Part shown: one piece after another, positions 1 to 11,704 of the stretch
Layout of the letters: every line of letters starts with the position of its first letter
Position numbering within the stretch: position 1 is the stretch's first letter
Assembly: GCF_958979055.1 (NCBI RefSeq)
Contig: NC_084888.1
Coordinates: 31,432,804-31,496,803, forward strand
Length of the DNA: 64,000 bases
Source: Alnus glutinosa
Lineage: Eukaryota; Streptophyta; Magnoliopsida; Fagales; Betulaceae
Direction: 5' to 3'
The notes under the pieces: generated by a model
What the model saw: only the letters and a program-made list of their open reading frames with translations
Database searches by the model: none
What the model was told of the DNA's origin: nothing
Program-made: the position numbers and the translations under genes

Positions 1-165
1 CGGATCGACGAGTCGCTCGGTACCCAAATGAAGCGTGTATTTTAGTAGAGTAATTTGTGAGCTTCGACTATTTTGGGGGGTTTTGAACGAAACCCTAGAG
101 ACGGTACAAGGACTTGGATCGGGGTTCGCTGTTTAGGTTGCACCTTTGGAATTTTTAAAGTTAAT
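1..165. repeat. Dispersed repeat, copy A
   Basis: This stretch matches 12317-12471 in the same orientation. Both share an ACGAGTCGCTCG/ATAAGTCGCTCG start, a central TTTGTGAGCTTCGACTATT and the ending TTTTGAATTTTTAAAG. No coding potential is visible, and the family is not recognised. The copy is cut by the window edge. Confidence 0.7.
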
Positions 166-434
166 TAGGGGTATTAAAGTACAATCATTGGGAAGCGAAA
201 CACAGGTGTCATGCCCAAGAACATGGATGGCAGAAAAGGTCGGTTTACTCGCTTCATCATTCATGGGCCGGCAAAACTTCGGGAAAAAAATTCAAGGGCC
301 CACCAAGCCATAATTTGTTAGGCGCTTGTTAAGATTTGGGAACCTATTCATAAAATTTAAAAATAAATAAATAAGAATTGGAAACAACATTGAATAAATA
401 ACAAATTATACAATTTTCTGAATGAGAGGTGATT

Positions 435-555
435 TCCGTACATCACATGTATAACAAGTGTACAACACCCCTCTCACATGGGGTGGGCTCCACAGTGTGT
501 AGGGCCCACCCCATGTGAGAGAGGTGTTGTACATTTGTTGTACATGTGATGTACA
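435..555. repeat. Foldback (MITE-like) hairpin element
   Basis: An almost perfect palindrome of about 120 bp. The left arm starts near GTACATCACATGTATAACA and the right arm ends near TTGTACATGTGATGTAC. The arms meet at a short loop around 492-500 and include CCCCATGTGAGAG and its complement. A short non-autonomous DNA transposon or other foldback element is the simplest reading; no target duplication was resolved. Confidence 0.7.
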
Positions 556-649
556 TTTATCATTTTCCTTTCTGAATTGTAGCCTCTAAAAAATTATATT
601 TGTCCTTTTATCAAGCACATTTTTTTTTATTAATGTTATTAAGAAAGTA

Positions 650-1768
650 ATTCGTCTGTTAGATGCAAACAAAAAGCTCCAAATTTGCTCTGGTTTCTTT
701 CGGCGATTTTTCCTCTGAAGGCAAATATCGTGTGTTTCCTTTGCGGGAGAGGGAGGCTCTTCGTCTCCCTCTCCCGGTGGTGTGTTTCCTTTGTTAGTGG
801 TTAGTTCCTCAGCTTTTAGAGCTGTAGGGTTTTTGTTCCCCCGGTTTGATCCAGTTGGGGTTGTTGTTCACCTAGCCCTTGGGCTATGGTGGTTTGTGAT
901 TTGTTTGGCTCAGGCATTAAGCCCCAACGCTCGTTGTTCCGGTTGGGAGAGTGGCCGGTTTGTGTGTCGTAGTCGGAGTGTTTTTGGCCGGTCTCTTCTT
1001 GTTTTTATTCTGATTTTTGATGCCAGATCTATGCATGTCCACCGATTTCTACTACACACGCGCCCCTCAGCCGAGTTCTCCGTCGCCGTCTGCTCCTGCT
1101 GCCGGTCGCACAGGTCACGCCGTTTGTCGGAGTTCGGCGCGTAGCCTGCACGCGCCAGAGAGTCCTCTGCTCTTTGGTGCGCGTGACGGCCACGTTCCGT
1201 GATTTTCGGGCCTTGCACGGTGGGGATGGGGCCTCCGGCTGCTGATCTTCGGCTGGGTGGTACTGGTGATGGCGCGTGTTACCCACGCGCCGTCGTCTTC
1301 GGCGGAGTCCTCCTCTGTATTTTCTGCCGGCACCGTTGCGATGGTGTTTCCTGCTTGGGTCTTCTGTTTCGGTTTACCTCAGTAATTTTTAGACATTATG
1401 GGACTGTTTGATGGTTTTTTTGCTAGATCTGCCTTTTTTCTTTGTAATCGGTTGTGCTTTATTGTTTAAAGAGGCTTAAAGATTACTTCTTGTAATGTTT
1501 ATTTATTATTTAGGTAGCTGTTGTTTATGTATATTCTTGATCTTTCTCACAGTCTATCTTATTTGATAGGCTGTTTTAAGTCAGGTTTTCCTGACTTAGT
1601 GGGTGGAGTTTCTATATCTCTAGTCACAGTAATGCCTACGGGTAGTGGTTTTTGCCTTCGGGCATGTATGAGTTCCTATTGTATTTCTATTGGCCTTTGG
1701 TCAGCTGTATTCCCTTTTGGGGCTCATATTCAGTAATGAAATCTTCAGTTTCTTTTCAAAAAAAAAAA
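650..1768 (+). mobile_element. Non-autonomous poly(A) retroelement (LINE-derived)
   Basis: The segment ends in an oligo(A) run (about 1758-1770) and is bracketed by AAGAAAGTA at 641-649 and 1769-1777, as expected for target-primed insertion. The body is GC-richer than its surroundings (about 900-1340) and has no open frame longer than 120 codons. No reverse transcriptase, RNase H or zinc knuckle can be seen. The 3' part resembles the untranslated tails of the LINE copies elsewhere in the window. It looks like a deletion derivative mobilised in trans; both the 9-bp duplication and the family assignment are inferences. Confidence 0.5.
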
Positions 1769-1777
1769 AAGAAAGTA

Positions 1778-3340
1778 TGTAAAAAAACCTATGCTATTAA
1801 AAAAAATTGTAATTCCCGTATACTAAGTGATACATGTTCTGTCACGTTTTTAGAGGCTAACCTACAACCCAATTTAATGAAAATTTTCGTCTATAACAAA
1901 ATCAAACCATCTTTTTTATGCCAATGCAATCCAACAAATCATTTTTAAATAACTGAATTTGGCCCCTCTCTTCACCATTTTACACAAACAAAATTGCCCA
2001 TAAGAGCATTCTTAGTAGCCTTATCAAATTTTACTCACCAAAGCAGTTAAAAACCACTTTTCTCTATTCTAAAGAGCCACTTTTTTTAAAATTCTTCCAG
2101 CAACCTCACCATTTTAACTATTCACTATCACTATTCTATTTAAATAATATTTTTTTTCAATTTCTTTATTCTTTCTCTATTTAATCTTCTTATACAACAA
2201 ACTACCACACACTTTCATCTTGAGATTAAATCATTACTAAAAAATTCACCAATGAAAATATCGTTTGGTCAATAGAGTTTGGGTTTTGGGATTTTAATTT
2301 CTCTCTTGCGCAAGTCACCCACAGGCATGTGTCACGTGACAGGCACGTTACACACTTTTCATCAATATCTAACACACAGATCCCAACTCTAGGGCAAACT
2401 CGTAGTCCGGGAGAAAGAGTTGCAGTGAGTCATAGTTGAGAGGTGAAAGTTCAAATGTATTAGTAGTTAATGGGGGCAAGGCATAATTAACCCTTACTGT
2501 TTCGTTCAACTAAAACAAATATTAGAACATAAATAGAGGTTCCTTTTTCTTTTTTGGGCTTCAAGTAGAGGCTCCTGAATACAAATAAATAGGCCTCTTC
2601 GAACTTTAGAATGGCTCCGGGCAGCATTTTCTCTTGCACAGTATCCGACAAAGTATATCACTGACTGCATTTGCACAAAACAAATGAAATATAGATGTCA
2701 ACCAGAAGGACAATATAGAAAGATTATTTCATGATGGCTGAAAGAAGTCAACTAATAGGACAATCTATAAAACCTCAAGCTGAACATAAAATATGCGATT
2801 CTCAAGCCAAAACCCAAGTTACTTAACATATACCAGAGTGATTATATATATATATAATAGAAGTTACTAAAACCTATATGGAATTTGTTCAAGAAATAGT
2901 GAAAATGATTAGATAACTAAGAGTGCTAGAAATCAAACAAAATCCACCAGAAGTAAAACTCCTCACATTTTTTAATCATTTCAGTTCCATAACACATTAA
3001 CTTCACAATTTTAATTAACGTAATTTTTTTTTTTTTTTTTGATGAATACAGAGTTCCAGACACTAGGCAGCAAACAAAAAATTTGCTCAAAAACGTAAGT
3101 TAACTAGTTGCATCAGTAAGATAAGAATTGAAACCCATTTCAAAGCAGAAAGAGCATAGAAAAGTTGGTAACCACACAATGTCAGCATGTTCCAACAATG
3201 TATTACCCAACATGGCTCCAAAATGAACAAACAAAAACAAATTCCAACAATCCTTCATGAGGCACCATAAAAAGAAACAGCTCAACTTAAAATAAATAAA
3301 TAAAAAGGAAACAGCTCATAGCCTCAAATGTCTTACCTAA
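1778..3340. other. Intergenic, no gene seen
   Basis: AT-rich sequence with a T-run at about 3028-3041 and short microsatellites. No open frame with recognisable protein similarity is visible on either strand. Confidence 0.5.
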
Positions 3341-3586
3341 CTAGTTACTCCTACTTCGACCTTGAAGGATTTCCTTTTTGCGTCGCTGATAATATTTTTG
3401 TTGCATTTGAGACATGCCCCTTGTGTCCGTCATCATAATTCTTTCTTCCTCTTTCACTTGTTCCAATCGAAGCTTTTCTTGCTTAATGCGCATTTCTTCT
3501 TGCATAAGACGAAGCATCTCTTTGTCTTGAAGGTTGAAATCACCCAATAGATCCTCCTGCCTAAAAAGGTTGAAATTTAAGTACAT
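3341..3586 (-). pseudogene. Fragment resembling PIF/Harbinger ORF1 C-terminus (NAM-associated type)
   Basis: An 81-codon frame is rich in Glu/Lys/Met and predicts a helical or coiled-coil segment. It ends with the pattern MMTDTRGMSQMQQKYYQRRK. That ending is characteristic of the C-terminal 'NAM-associated' region of Myb/SANT-like proteins linked to plant PIF/Harbinger transposons and their domesticated relatives. The Myb-like N-terminal half and any transposase are absent nearby. A possible 3' splice site lies just upstream, so it could be the last exon of a broken gene; a transposon remnant is more likely. Confidence 0.5.
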
Positions 3587-3589
3587 GGT

Positions 3590-4475
3590 CTAAGATATTA
3601 GATAGCTACCATAACAACACATTATGTTATCGCATGAATATGGTTGAAGACGTCCACCCATTCTATAACGATGAGCATATCAAGTTTGGGTAGCCTATAT
3701 ACTTTTTTACCTTCACACAAGGTGATAACAGCATTAGTGGACCTAGCATGGCATAGTTGCTGACTTCCTAACACCCAGCTGATTGGATGCCTTTCAGTTA
3801 GTGTAAAAAAGACAGCTAGAAAGTAAACCTTAAGTAGTTCAAAAGCACCATAAGTCTAATGCACAGTGAAAGTGCGAAAACTGAGGAACATGTAGAATTT
3901 AAGGGACTAACGGTTTTTTGATAATGAGGAACTACATTTACACTCCTCTAACTACCACCCTATTTACAATATTTCTCAATGTCTCAATTTGCATTGTCCC
4001 TCCAACATACACCATTGAGGTTGCAATGTCCTTCAGCAACTCAAAATGGCAAAAATACCCAGCAAGTATGGTATGAATAATAGTGTTCAACTATAAATGA
4101 CGCATTTTTGTATTTACTAAAAGCATGAATTACAATTTCAAGGCCAAAAACAATCATTATCTCATATGTGGATAGTATTTAATAACCATAACACCCGCAT
4201 GAAAGCGTATAATAATCGAATGATGTAGATGCAGATACCTAAAAATGATAACCACAATATGCGGATGTGAATATTGCTAATAACCACATCCACATCCACA
4301 TTTTCACCACTACCTAAAACTACTAATTTTCTAGAGCATGCACATGTTATATCTTACATAAACCCCTTCAGATCCTTTCAAAGCAAGCTGAATTACCTTA
4401 TGGTTGCGGGTAGCCTTGCTTGACTTTAACAACAAAAGCATCCACAGGTAATTTTGACCATGTGACAAAGTTCCT
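3590..4475. other. Intergenic, no gene seen
   Basis: AT-rich DNA without convincing coding potential. A short degenerate AATAACCACATCC-type internal repeat is visible at about 4180-4300. Confidence 0.45.
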
Positions 4476-4476
4476 T

Positions 4477-6000
4477 TTTTTTTTTTTTTGATAAGTTAAA
4501 AAAGTTTTATTAAAAAGCGTAAGGCGACCCTAAGTACACAGGGAGTATACACAAGAACAGCCAAAACCAGCCCACAAAAAGAAACTCAAACAAACGCACA
4601 AGGACCCTAAGCGCTTAAACTCAAAGCCCACAACAGGCACTCAAAGCAACAAAAAACCCCGAACAAACCCACAAGACCTACCCTTAAACCCGAAACCCGT
4701 AAGGAGCACTCCACGTTATAGCACCTAAGCCTTTCCTTTCCTACTCCTAGAGGGCACGCTCGCATCTCCATAGTTGATGGAGCTTTTCAGATTCAACACC
4801 TCTCTCCTCCCTTTAATCTTAAGAAGCTTACCCATTTTAACCCGATAGAAATCCTCATCGATGGCATCCAACAACACGAAGGACGTATCTTCATCCTCAA
4901 CACCATCCGACACCCAATCCAAGTGCATGTTGGGAGGATAGACACCCAAGGGTAAGGGAAGTCTCCTTCCTCCCCAACCCAAACCTCATCCTCCTAATCC
5001 CACACAACAATCTCCCCAGATGGGACAAAACTTACCGGCCACTTTTGAGATTGGATCAAGCCATCCGACCTAAAGATCACACCCTAATCAGCAATCGGAG
5101 AAGCACAACCACTCAAATTGAATGGAACACTTGGGAGAAGGAATTCTCGCCGAAGAAAGCTAGACGGCGGAGACTTACAGACCACTCCCCCACCTGGCTT
5201 CAGCGAGAACTGGACCATGGTCCCACCCGAGGCTTAAGAAGAAACACCCAAAAACGGCATCGTCGGACCACTGAGAGCTGTCACTGCCTCATCAAACATA
5301 GAAGTGTCCATCTGAGCAGATTTTGCCTTCGATTTTTGGCAATATCTCAAAACCGATTTGGACTCAGACAGGTAGATGGGAGCCCCACTTTTCGACATCA
5401 CCGGAAGAGAAAAGCAAAGCCTATCTCCCAATGCAGCCACACCCAAAGAAGAGACCAAAATCTGACCCAACTTCAGAGAACTCGAGTGCTGGAGAAAACC
5501 CCTTAGAATCCAAAACCGAGCCCCCAAAGGGAACACACACTTTTGCTGGAGGAGAGGCAGAGGAGGCTATCGCCAAAGGGGACACACCTAGAAACGCAAA
5601 AGCTTGCACGAGATAGGAGGCGCACATAGAAGAAACCGGCCCAAACCCTACCGGCAATAGAAGAGAAAGCGCAGCACCCTCAGAAGCAGAGAGATCAGCG
5701 GCCAGCGATGTGATCAAGCAAGAACCAGCGCCTTCAAGAGGAAAGTAGAACTCTTCAGCACCTATAGACACCTCAGAACTGGTCGGATCAGACAACCCGC
5801 CACCCATGTCAACCACCGTCGTTACCTCTGGCCGTTGAAGACCCGATGAAGACCCAAAACCCACAGAGATCTCAAAACCCACTTCAGGCTCCAAAGGGAG
5901 CCCTTGACCCGTAGCTCCAGATCGCTTCTTAGGTCTAGGCTTTGTCAAAACCCGCCTCCAAATCGCTCCTTTAACCCAGTCATCCTCCTATGCAAGACCA
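4477..6000 (-). mobile_element. Internally deleted LINE keeping only ORF1-like sequence
   Basis: Read on the minus strand, the element ends in poly(A) (T-run at about 4477-4491) after a plant LINE 3' tail with the pattern GTGTACTTAGGGTCGCC then TTTTTAATAAAACT. Directly before the tail is a frame (4725-4982) ending SSINYGDASVPSRSRKGKA, the style of C-terminus found in plant LINE ORF1 proteins (DUF4283/zinc-knuckle type). A further frame (5421-5948) is a Ser/Gly/Pro-rich linker of the same kind. No reverse transcriptase lies between ORF1 and the tail, so ORF2 was deleted. The 5' boundary near 6000 is approximate, where malectin-like coding sequence begins. Confidence 0.6.
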
Positions 6001-6047
6001 TAGATATAATTACCGGCAAACAAACAGCAGCAACCAAAGGAAAACAC

Positions 6048-6575
6048 TCATATTCCCCTGGGCCAATTCTTTAAAATGAACTCTGCAGGCACCTTACCAA
6101 CAAGACTACCCATCGAATTATTCAACTTTATAATCTCAACTGCATTCAAAATACCATCGATTGCATAAGGATAGCTCTTACTCGAAGGCCCTACACTAAC
6201 ACTCAAAGCCCCTGAACCATCTCCATCAACCACAAAATCCACATAGAACGGAGAAGCCAATACATAATAATTCATAACAGATGACAAATTCAAATCTTTA
6301 ATCGCCAAATGGCCATTAACATACACATAGAAATACAACAAACCAAAAGAAATACAACCAATATCACAAAAATGCAACCGAACAAGATACTTAAACCCTG
6401 CCATCACCGGAAACAGCCATGTAATATTGACATCAGGCATTGAAGTATTCCTACCACTAATCACTCGAGCTGTATTATACCAATTATCAAGAGCAACCTC
6501 ACGGCTCGCCCCCATCATCTCCCACACGAAACACATAGATGTAACAAATTCATAACTCGTCACAAAGTCTACCAA
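6048..6575 (-). pseudogene. CrRLK1L receptor kinase fragment (malectin-like domain)
   Basis: The 175-codon frame reads as the second half of a malectin-like ectodomain of the CrRLK1L (FERONIA/THESEUS) family. Landmarks are YNTARVISG, GFKYLVRLHFCDIG, LYFYVYVNG, SVSVGPSS and AILN-like GILNAVEIIKLNN, in the expected order. Intact members are about 800-880 residues with signal peptide, two malectin-like domains, one transmembrane helix and a cytoplasmic kinase. Here the upstream half, the membrane segment and the kinase are missing. A LINE derivative abuts the downstream end at about 6000, and the frame is lost immediately after the domain. This is a gene relic, not a working receptor. Confidence 0.75.
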
Positions 6576-7304
6576 TCATTGTCACTCGAGGTCCAAAATT
6601 CACCTTCAAAACATAAACATTAAATCACGTTTTTTATTATTCAGTAAGGTTTCCTCTTAATCCTCTAAAACCCACCTCCAGAATCAAACACCCATCTCAA
6701 GAAACCTCGCAGCAACTCAAAACCAACCTCGTGATCACAAGCTAAACACATTGAAGAAGCAAAACCTATAAACCGAAGTCAACCGAAGTAGACCAAAACA
6801 CAACCCCAAAATCATTACCGCATTATCTCCAAAACCCGCGACCAAAAAAAATAAAAACCACATGTCAAAACCTCAGAAAGTTAGCTCCAATGGCCTTCAG
6901 ACAGAAATCAGAAAGCCCAAATTCTTCTCTTTTTTGAGAGATAAACAGAAGAAACCCAAATGCTGGATAGAGAAATGGGGGAAATCTCACCATTAAAATC
7001 CTTCAGTGGAGAACAAAAGATGCACATATACATATATCAAAAGATGCACATATACATATATCCACATATCTATGTGTAAATCAAAAGAATGAGATGAGAG
7101 GTTGAGAAAATTTAAGTTAAAGAAAGAGAGCTCACGAGGGAGAAATGAACTTGGGGCTTGCCATCGGTCCACTTGAAGAAGGAGAAATGAACCTTCTCAC
7201 AGGTGAGGGAGCTTCTGGTGAAGTACGCATCTGGGTGTAGGTGCACAGGAGATAGAGAATGAGAGCGCGTGGGGGAGAAGGAATATAAAATAGCCGAAAA
7301 AAGA
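6576..7304. other. No gene recognised
   Basis: The sequence contains a duplicated AAAAGATGCACATATACATATATC tract at about 7013-7062. No recognisable continuation of the receptor-kinase relic is visible on the minus strand. Confidence 0.4.
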
Positions 7305-7810
7305 ATTGGTGTGGCTATTGTTGGGATCAGTGTAAGCTATTTCATCTTATTTTAAACAAGGATGAGGAAACTATTGATCATCTTCTCATCTTGAGAATAC
7401 CGGTGATATCTGGCACTTAGTTCTTAACAGCTTTGGGGTCTTTTGGGTCATGCCTAGTAACATCCTTCAGCTTCTACATTGCTAGAAATATCCAGGGCAG
7501 GGACATCTCAAAAAGGCTATCTGGAAAGTTTTTTTTTGTGGAGCATTTGGAGAGAAAGGAATCGTCGACTCGTTGAGAATAGCGAGACCATTGTGCTTTT
7601 CCTTAAATCCTCATTTCTGAGATCTCTTTCGGATTGGGTTATTGTATATGTTCCCAATTTTCCCTAAGGGAATCTGATAGATTTGAGTTGTTTTCTAGAT
7701 TGTAGTAGCAACTAAGGCCTCAACTTTCTTTTATACTCTTCGTGTACGAGGGATTTACCTTTTTTTTTTAATAAAATTATTATTCATAATTTTTTTTTTA
7801 TTAAAAAAAA
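7305..7810 (+). mobile_element. 5'-truncated LINE, 3' end with zf-RVT relic
   Basis: The plus strand encodes the end of a LINE ORF2. A zf-RVT-like stretch (CKLFHLILNKDEETIDHLLI, about 7330-7390) is followed by WSIWRERNRRLVENSE and SLSDWVIVY (frame 7479-7667). The typical plant LINE tail follows: CTTTTATACTCTTCGTGTAC, then TTTAATAAAATT and A-rich sequence to about 7810. Frames are interrupted, so it is dead. It sits just downstream of the RZ-1-like gene and may have removed or displaced that gene's original 3' end. Confidence 0.75.
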
Positions 7811-8029
7811 ACAAACAAACAAAAAAGAAGCATAAGCTACTTCAATGCAGGGGGTGAATTTTAAGGGGGCTGGCTAAAATTTGGCTACAAAGTTGTTTTA
7901 GCTAAGTCAATGTGAAATGCGAATGCACTAATGTACACCATTACAATATTCAAAACTATTCCCCAAAAAGTGAATGGCCATCATGATAAAAAAAAGGACC
8001 ACCCAAAATGCTTAAAGTACTTATTTTTG

Positions 8030-11000
8030 TTACTTTGTTACTATTTTAACAATAATCTTAAATGTCAAATACCTGTCACCAACATGGCGATGATCACGGC
8101 TCCCATATTTGTCCTCTCTGCTGCCAAAATGATCCTTATCTCCATAGCAACCTCCATCATAATGATCATCTTTGTAGCGATCCCCACGGACACCACCCCC
8201 TCCAAACCTAGAACGGGAAGAAAATAAACTCCCACCACCACCTCGATCACCAACTGCTAAGGGGCAATCTCGAGCCCAGTGCCCTGGGCGCCCACACTTG
8301 AAACAATCATCTTTCCCAGCAAACCTATCTCCACCCCCATAGCTTCCCCTTCCACCAGACGAGTAGCCTCCTTCCCTATAGGAATAGTCTAAATCTTCTC
8401 CATCTGCTAAGGGGCAGTCACGGGCCCAATGCCCTGGGCGCCCACACTTGAAACAGTCATCTTTCCCAACAGACCTATCTCCTCCCCCATAGCTTCTGCT
8501 TCCACCAAACGAGTAGCCTCCTCCCTTACAGCAATAGTCTAAATCTTCTCCATCAACTAAGGGGCAATCCCGAGCCCAATGCCCTGAGTGCCCACACTTG
8601 AAACAGTCATCGTGCCCACCAGACCAATCTCCTCCTCCATTCCTTCCCTTTCCACCAGATGAGTAGTCTCCTCCCCTAGAGCCATGGTCCAAATCTTCTC
8701 CCCTTTTGTGTTGGGCCTTGTTCACTGAGATGATCCGATCACCAAACTCCTGTCCATGCATCTCCCGAATTGCATTTTCCATTCCCCGACGATCTGCATA
8801 TGTAATGAACCCAAATCCACGTGGACGGCCTGTATCTCTTTCCATCATGATCTGCATAAACACCAGAGTAAAGGAGATTGATGCTTCAATGACTATTCAA
8901 AAGAAGCATAAAACTTAAACTGGCTTAGACAGTAAAGACAAAGGTATCATCCATCAACACAATTCAAGCCACGCTCAAAGAACAGCAATAAAGTTACCCA
9001 CTAAAAGTGGAGATATTAACTTTACGTAACAGTAAAAATATATAAAAATTCAAACTGATCCAAATAGAACCTCAACGAAAAAAAAGGTCAAAAGCAGGAA
9101 CCTTCACCACAAGCTGCACTAGCAGATAAGAGGATCTCATTCCCATCCAAAAGTAGTTACTAGCTCAGACAAACTGCAGCATTGTGTATCATGAAACTAA
9201 ATTTGATTCCAAACCTTAGGACCATTGTAGATGCGACCTCAATCAAATTACAAATAAAATCAAATACATCTCTAGTTGGAAAGCATATTGGCCACCCAGG
9301 AAACTCTTTTCAAAGGAAGGGTCCTATGTTTTAAAGGTGGCAGATAAGAGCTTCTTCTTTTTTCCACCATAGCTGCGTAAGACTGAGAAGCAAAGAATAT
9401 GAAGGACCCAATATTGGTTCAAATCCATAAAAGAAAATAAGGACACACTATCCAGTAGAAAAACTTTTTTCTCATATTTCGTTAGATATTCAATTTAAGA
9501 CTTACTAAAAACTTTTTTCTCATATTTCGTTAGATATTCAATTTAAGACTTACTAGTGTAAAAGTTGGGAGAGCCAATTAATAAACAAGGTGCATCTCCT
9601 TTCATTTGGATAAAACAAAAAGTCCTTCAAGCGAATGAATGAAGCTACCACTTTATCAAAATACAATCATTTTATGACTCCAGTTCGTCACCCGTAAAAT
9701 CCAGAAAGAATTTCTGTAAGCTCTGCAACAGTACTTCTCAAACTTTCCCACATCATGTGATTTGTCTGCCAGTAAATACACCAATATATATATTCCAAAT
9801 TTATGAGATTCTCTTATGGATCACAACCGCATATCCAAAAACCATCTTTCATTTGAGTACTTCCTGGCCTTAAAATTTAAAAATAACAACCTGATAAATC
9901 TAATCATAGAAATGATATTCAGGTTCAGCAACTTGAATGCAACCACTCTGACCAAAACACCTCTAAAAAGATCCATCCACAAGATCTCAAAAGATTGTGA
10001 CCATCATTCCCAAAAGACAAAAAGAAGGAAGCAAATGAGGAAATTAATATTATGAAGAGAAAGAACAACAATAACAGTAACATTAAAAACCATAGAGGAC
10101 TGCAAATAAATTTGTGGGAATTTGAGGCACAGGCATATGATTTATATTTCAAAGAAGAATAAAACCTTTCCTAAACTACTCTCTCTAATCATCCATCTTA
10201 AAAGCGGAAGGGGTACCCAATAAGGAAGCTATTCACCTAAAAAATGACCATGAGTTGCACTAATAGAATCATTTGATACATCTATAGACAATTCAAGAGA
10301 CTGAACAAGGTCAACTGGAAAAATGGATAACCAAAAAAGGGAGCAGCGGGAGAGGGGAGTGAGTGACATACATGGAATTCAATCTCCTATATTCACACAT
10401 CTGTATTGCCTTCATAACAAGCTTACTTTCAAAACTGACAAGCTTCCAAAAACATTAAGAAAAATTTTGCAATTTCCGTTACAACACACACACACACAAA
10501 GAGCCTCATCAAAACTGTAACGGACCTTACATGAAATTGAATGGGTAACCTATGTAAATATCATGCAATAGTGCCAGAGGAATTTGATTTCCGGCACTCA
10601 CAAATCTGTAATGCCAATGGAATTTTTAACTTGACCTTTGAACAAAAACCATTACTTGCAAAATCAAATGCTAATAAAGACATGAAAAAATTGCAACTTC
10701 AAAAATTATTAAATAGTTTTACTTGTATTCTCGCTTGACATATGTTTAAACTACTAGTAACTATTCACGTGGCTTATTTTTAAAAAAATTTCAAGTGATG
10801 AACCCATATGTATTTCTTCTTGACGTGCATAATCCAACAAGAATAATGCCTATGTAAAACAGAAGGAAAATCAAGCAAGCACATGTGCAATTGCATGCTT
10901 CAATGGACAAAGACCAATCCACGGGCAAAGAGGATACACGTAGACATGCAATGGCTTAATGCTTCCGAGCTAGTCTGAAAACCCACATAAAAGAAACAGA

Positions 11001-11473
11001 TCTCACTCTTCACAGGCAAAAACACGTTTCGTGATTGTAATGCGACTTCGATCAACCTAAATCCCGCAATATCGAAAATCACAACCACAATGTTTTACAA
11101 ATGAACTAAAAAAAAAAAAAAGGTTTTCACGAGCATATAAGAGATTACATATACGCTACACTGATACTAAAAGGAGCAGTAATGCAAAGAAATCATCGGA
11201 ATTTCAACTTCCCCTCTTTCTTCTTTTCTAATAAAACTACTTGGCCACAATTGCGCACCAAATTGAAATTCAAAATCCTATATTTTCGCTTTCCTTCCAT
11301 TTCTCAGCAACCAAACTGAAAACAAGAACAAATCGCGAACAGAAATCAAGAGAAAATCGTACCTTACATTCGACAATTTTGCCAAATCGGTCGAAAGCAT
11401 GGTGGAGCTGTCGTTCCGTGACGTTCCACGACAACCCTCCAACAAACATCCGGTTCTCTTCCTTCCCAGCCAT
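8030..11473 (-). CDS. RZ-1-type glycine-rich RNA-binding protein with three CCHC zinc knuckles
   Basis: Two exons fit: 11473-11363 (37 codons from ATG) and 8851-8030, separated by a 2.5-kb intron (donor AAG|GTACGA, acceptor GCAG|ATC), giving 310 residues. Residues 8-82 form an RRM with RNP2 MFVGGL and RNP1 [11 protein letters not shown]. Three CCHC knuckles of type CFKCGxxGHWARDC follow, with C/C/H/C at 120/123/128/133, 170/173/178/183 and 220/223/228/233. They are embedded in Gly/Ser/Asp-rich spacers, then a Gly/Arg/Asp-rich tail. Arabidopsis RZ-1 proteins, nuclear RNA-binding factors acting in splicing and cold responses, have one knuckle. The last 14 residues (after VGDR) read through a good donor site, CAG|GTATTT at 8073/8072. 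The true C-terminus may therefore come from a downstream exon that is missing or not recognised. A truncated LINE lies beyond. Confidence 0.85.
8261..8710 (-). repeat. Three in-frame 150-bp tandem units (zinc-knuckle module)
   Basis: Units 8561-8710, 8411-8560 and 8261-8410 are each exactly 150 bp (50 codons). Each comprises a charged GEDLD-type start, a Gly/Ser-rich linker and one CCHC knuckle. The two downstream units (residues 135-184 and 185-234) are more alike ([14 protein letters not shown] in both) than either is to the first ([14 protein letters not shown]). This suggests two successive duplications. Confidence 0.95.
9459..9554. repeat. 48-bp perfect tandem duplication
   Basis: Two head-to-tail copies (9459-9506 and 9507-9554) of a unit containing CTCATATTTCGTTAGATATT, within the RZ-1-like gene intron. 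The copies are identical, so the duplication is recent. Confidence 0.9.
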
Positions 11474-11704
11474 CAATCTCTCTCACGCACCGAAAAAAAT
11501 GCTGAAAGAACAACGTAAATTCGACGAACATTCAGCAGGGTGACGAGTAACGAAAACCCTTAGTCCAGTTTGCTTCCCAGGAAAGGAAACTAAAAATTAG
11601 AAGCCGAAGGGGAATGGTGCTCACCTGTCTTTTCGACTGTGTGCTTTACAGACTGTCTTTTTAATAAATATTGTGATTTTAATCGCGATTTTATCAGTGT
11701 TTTT

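Noticed and set aside
5045-5616. Long plus-strand frames (153 and 97 codons)
   Set aside because: Antisense shadow of the LINE ORF1-like region on the minus strand.
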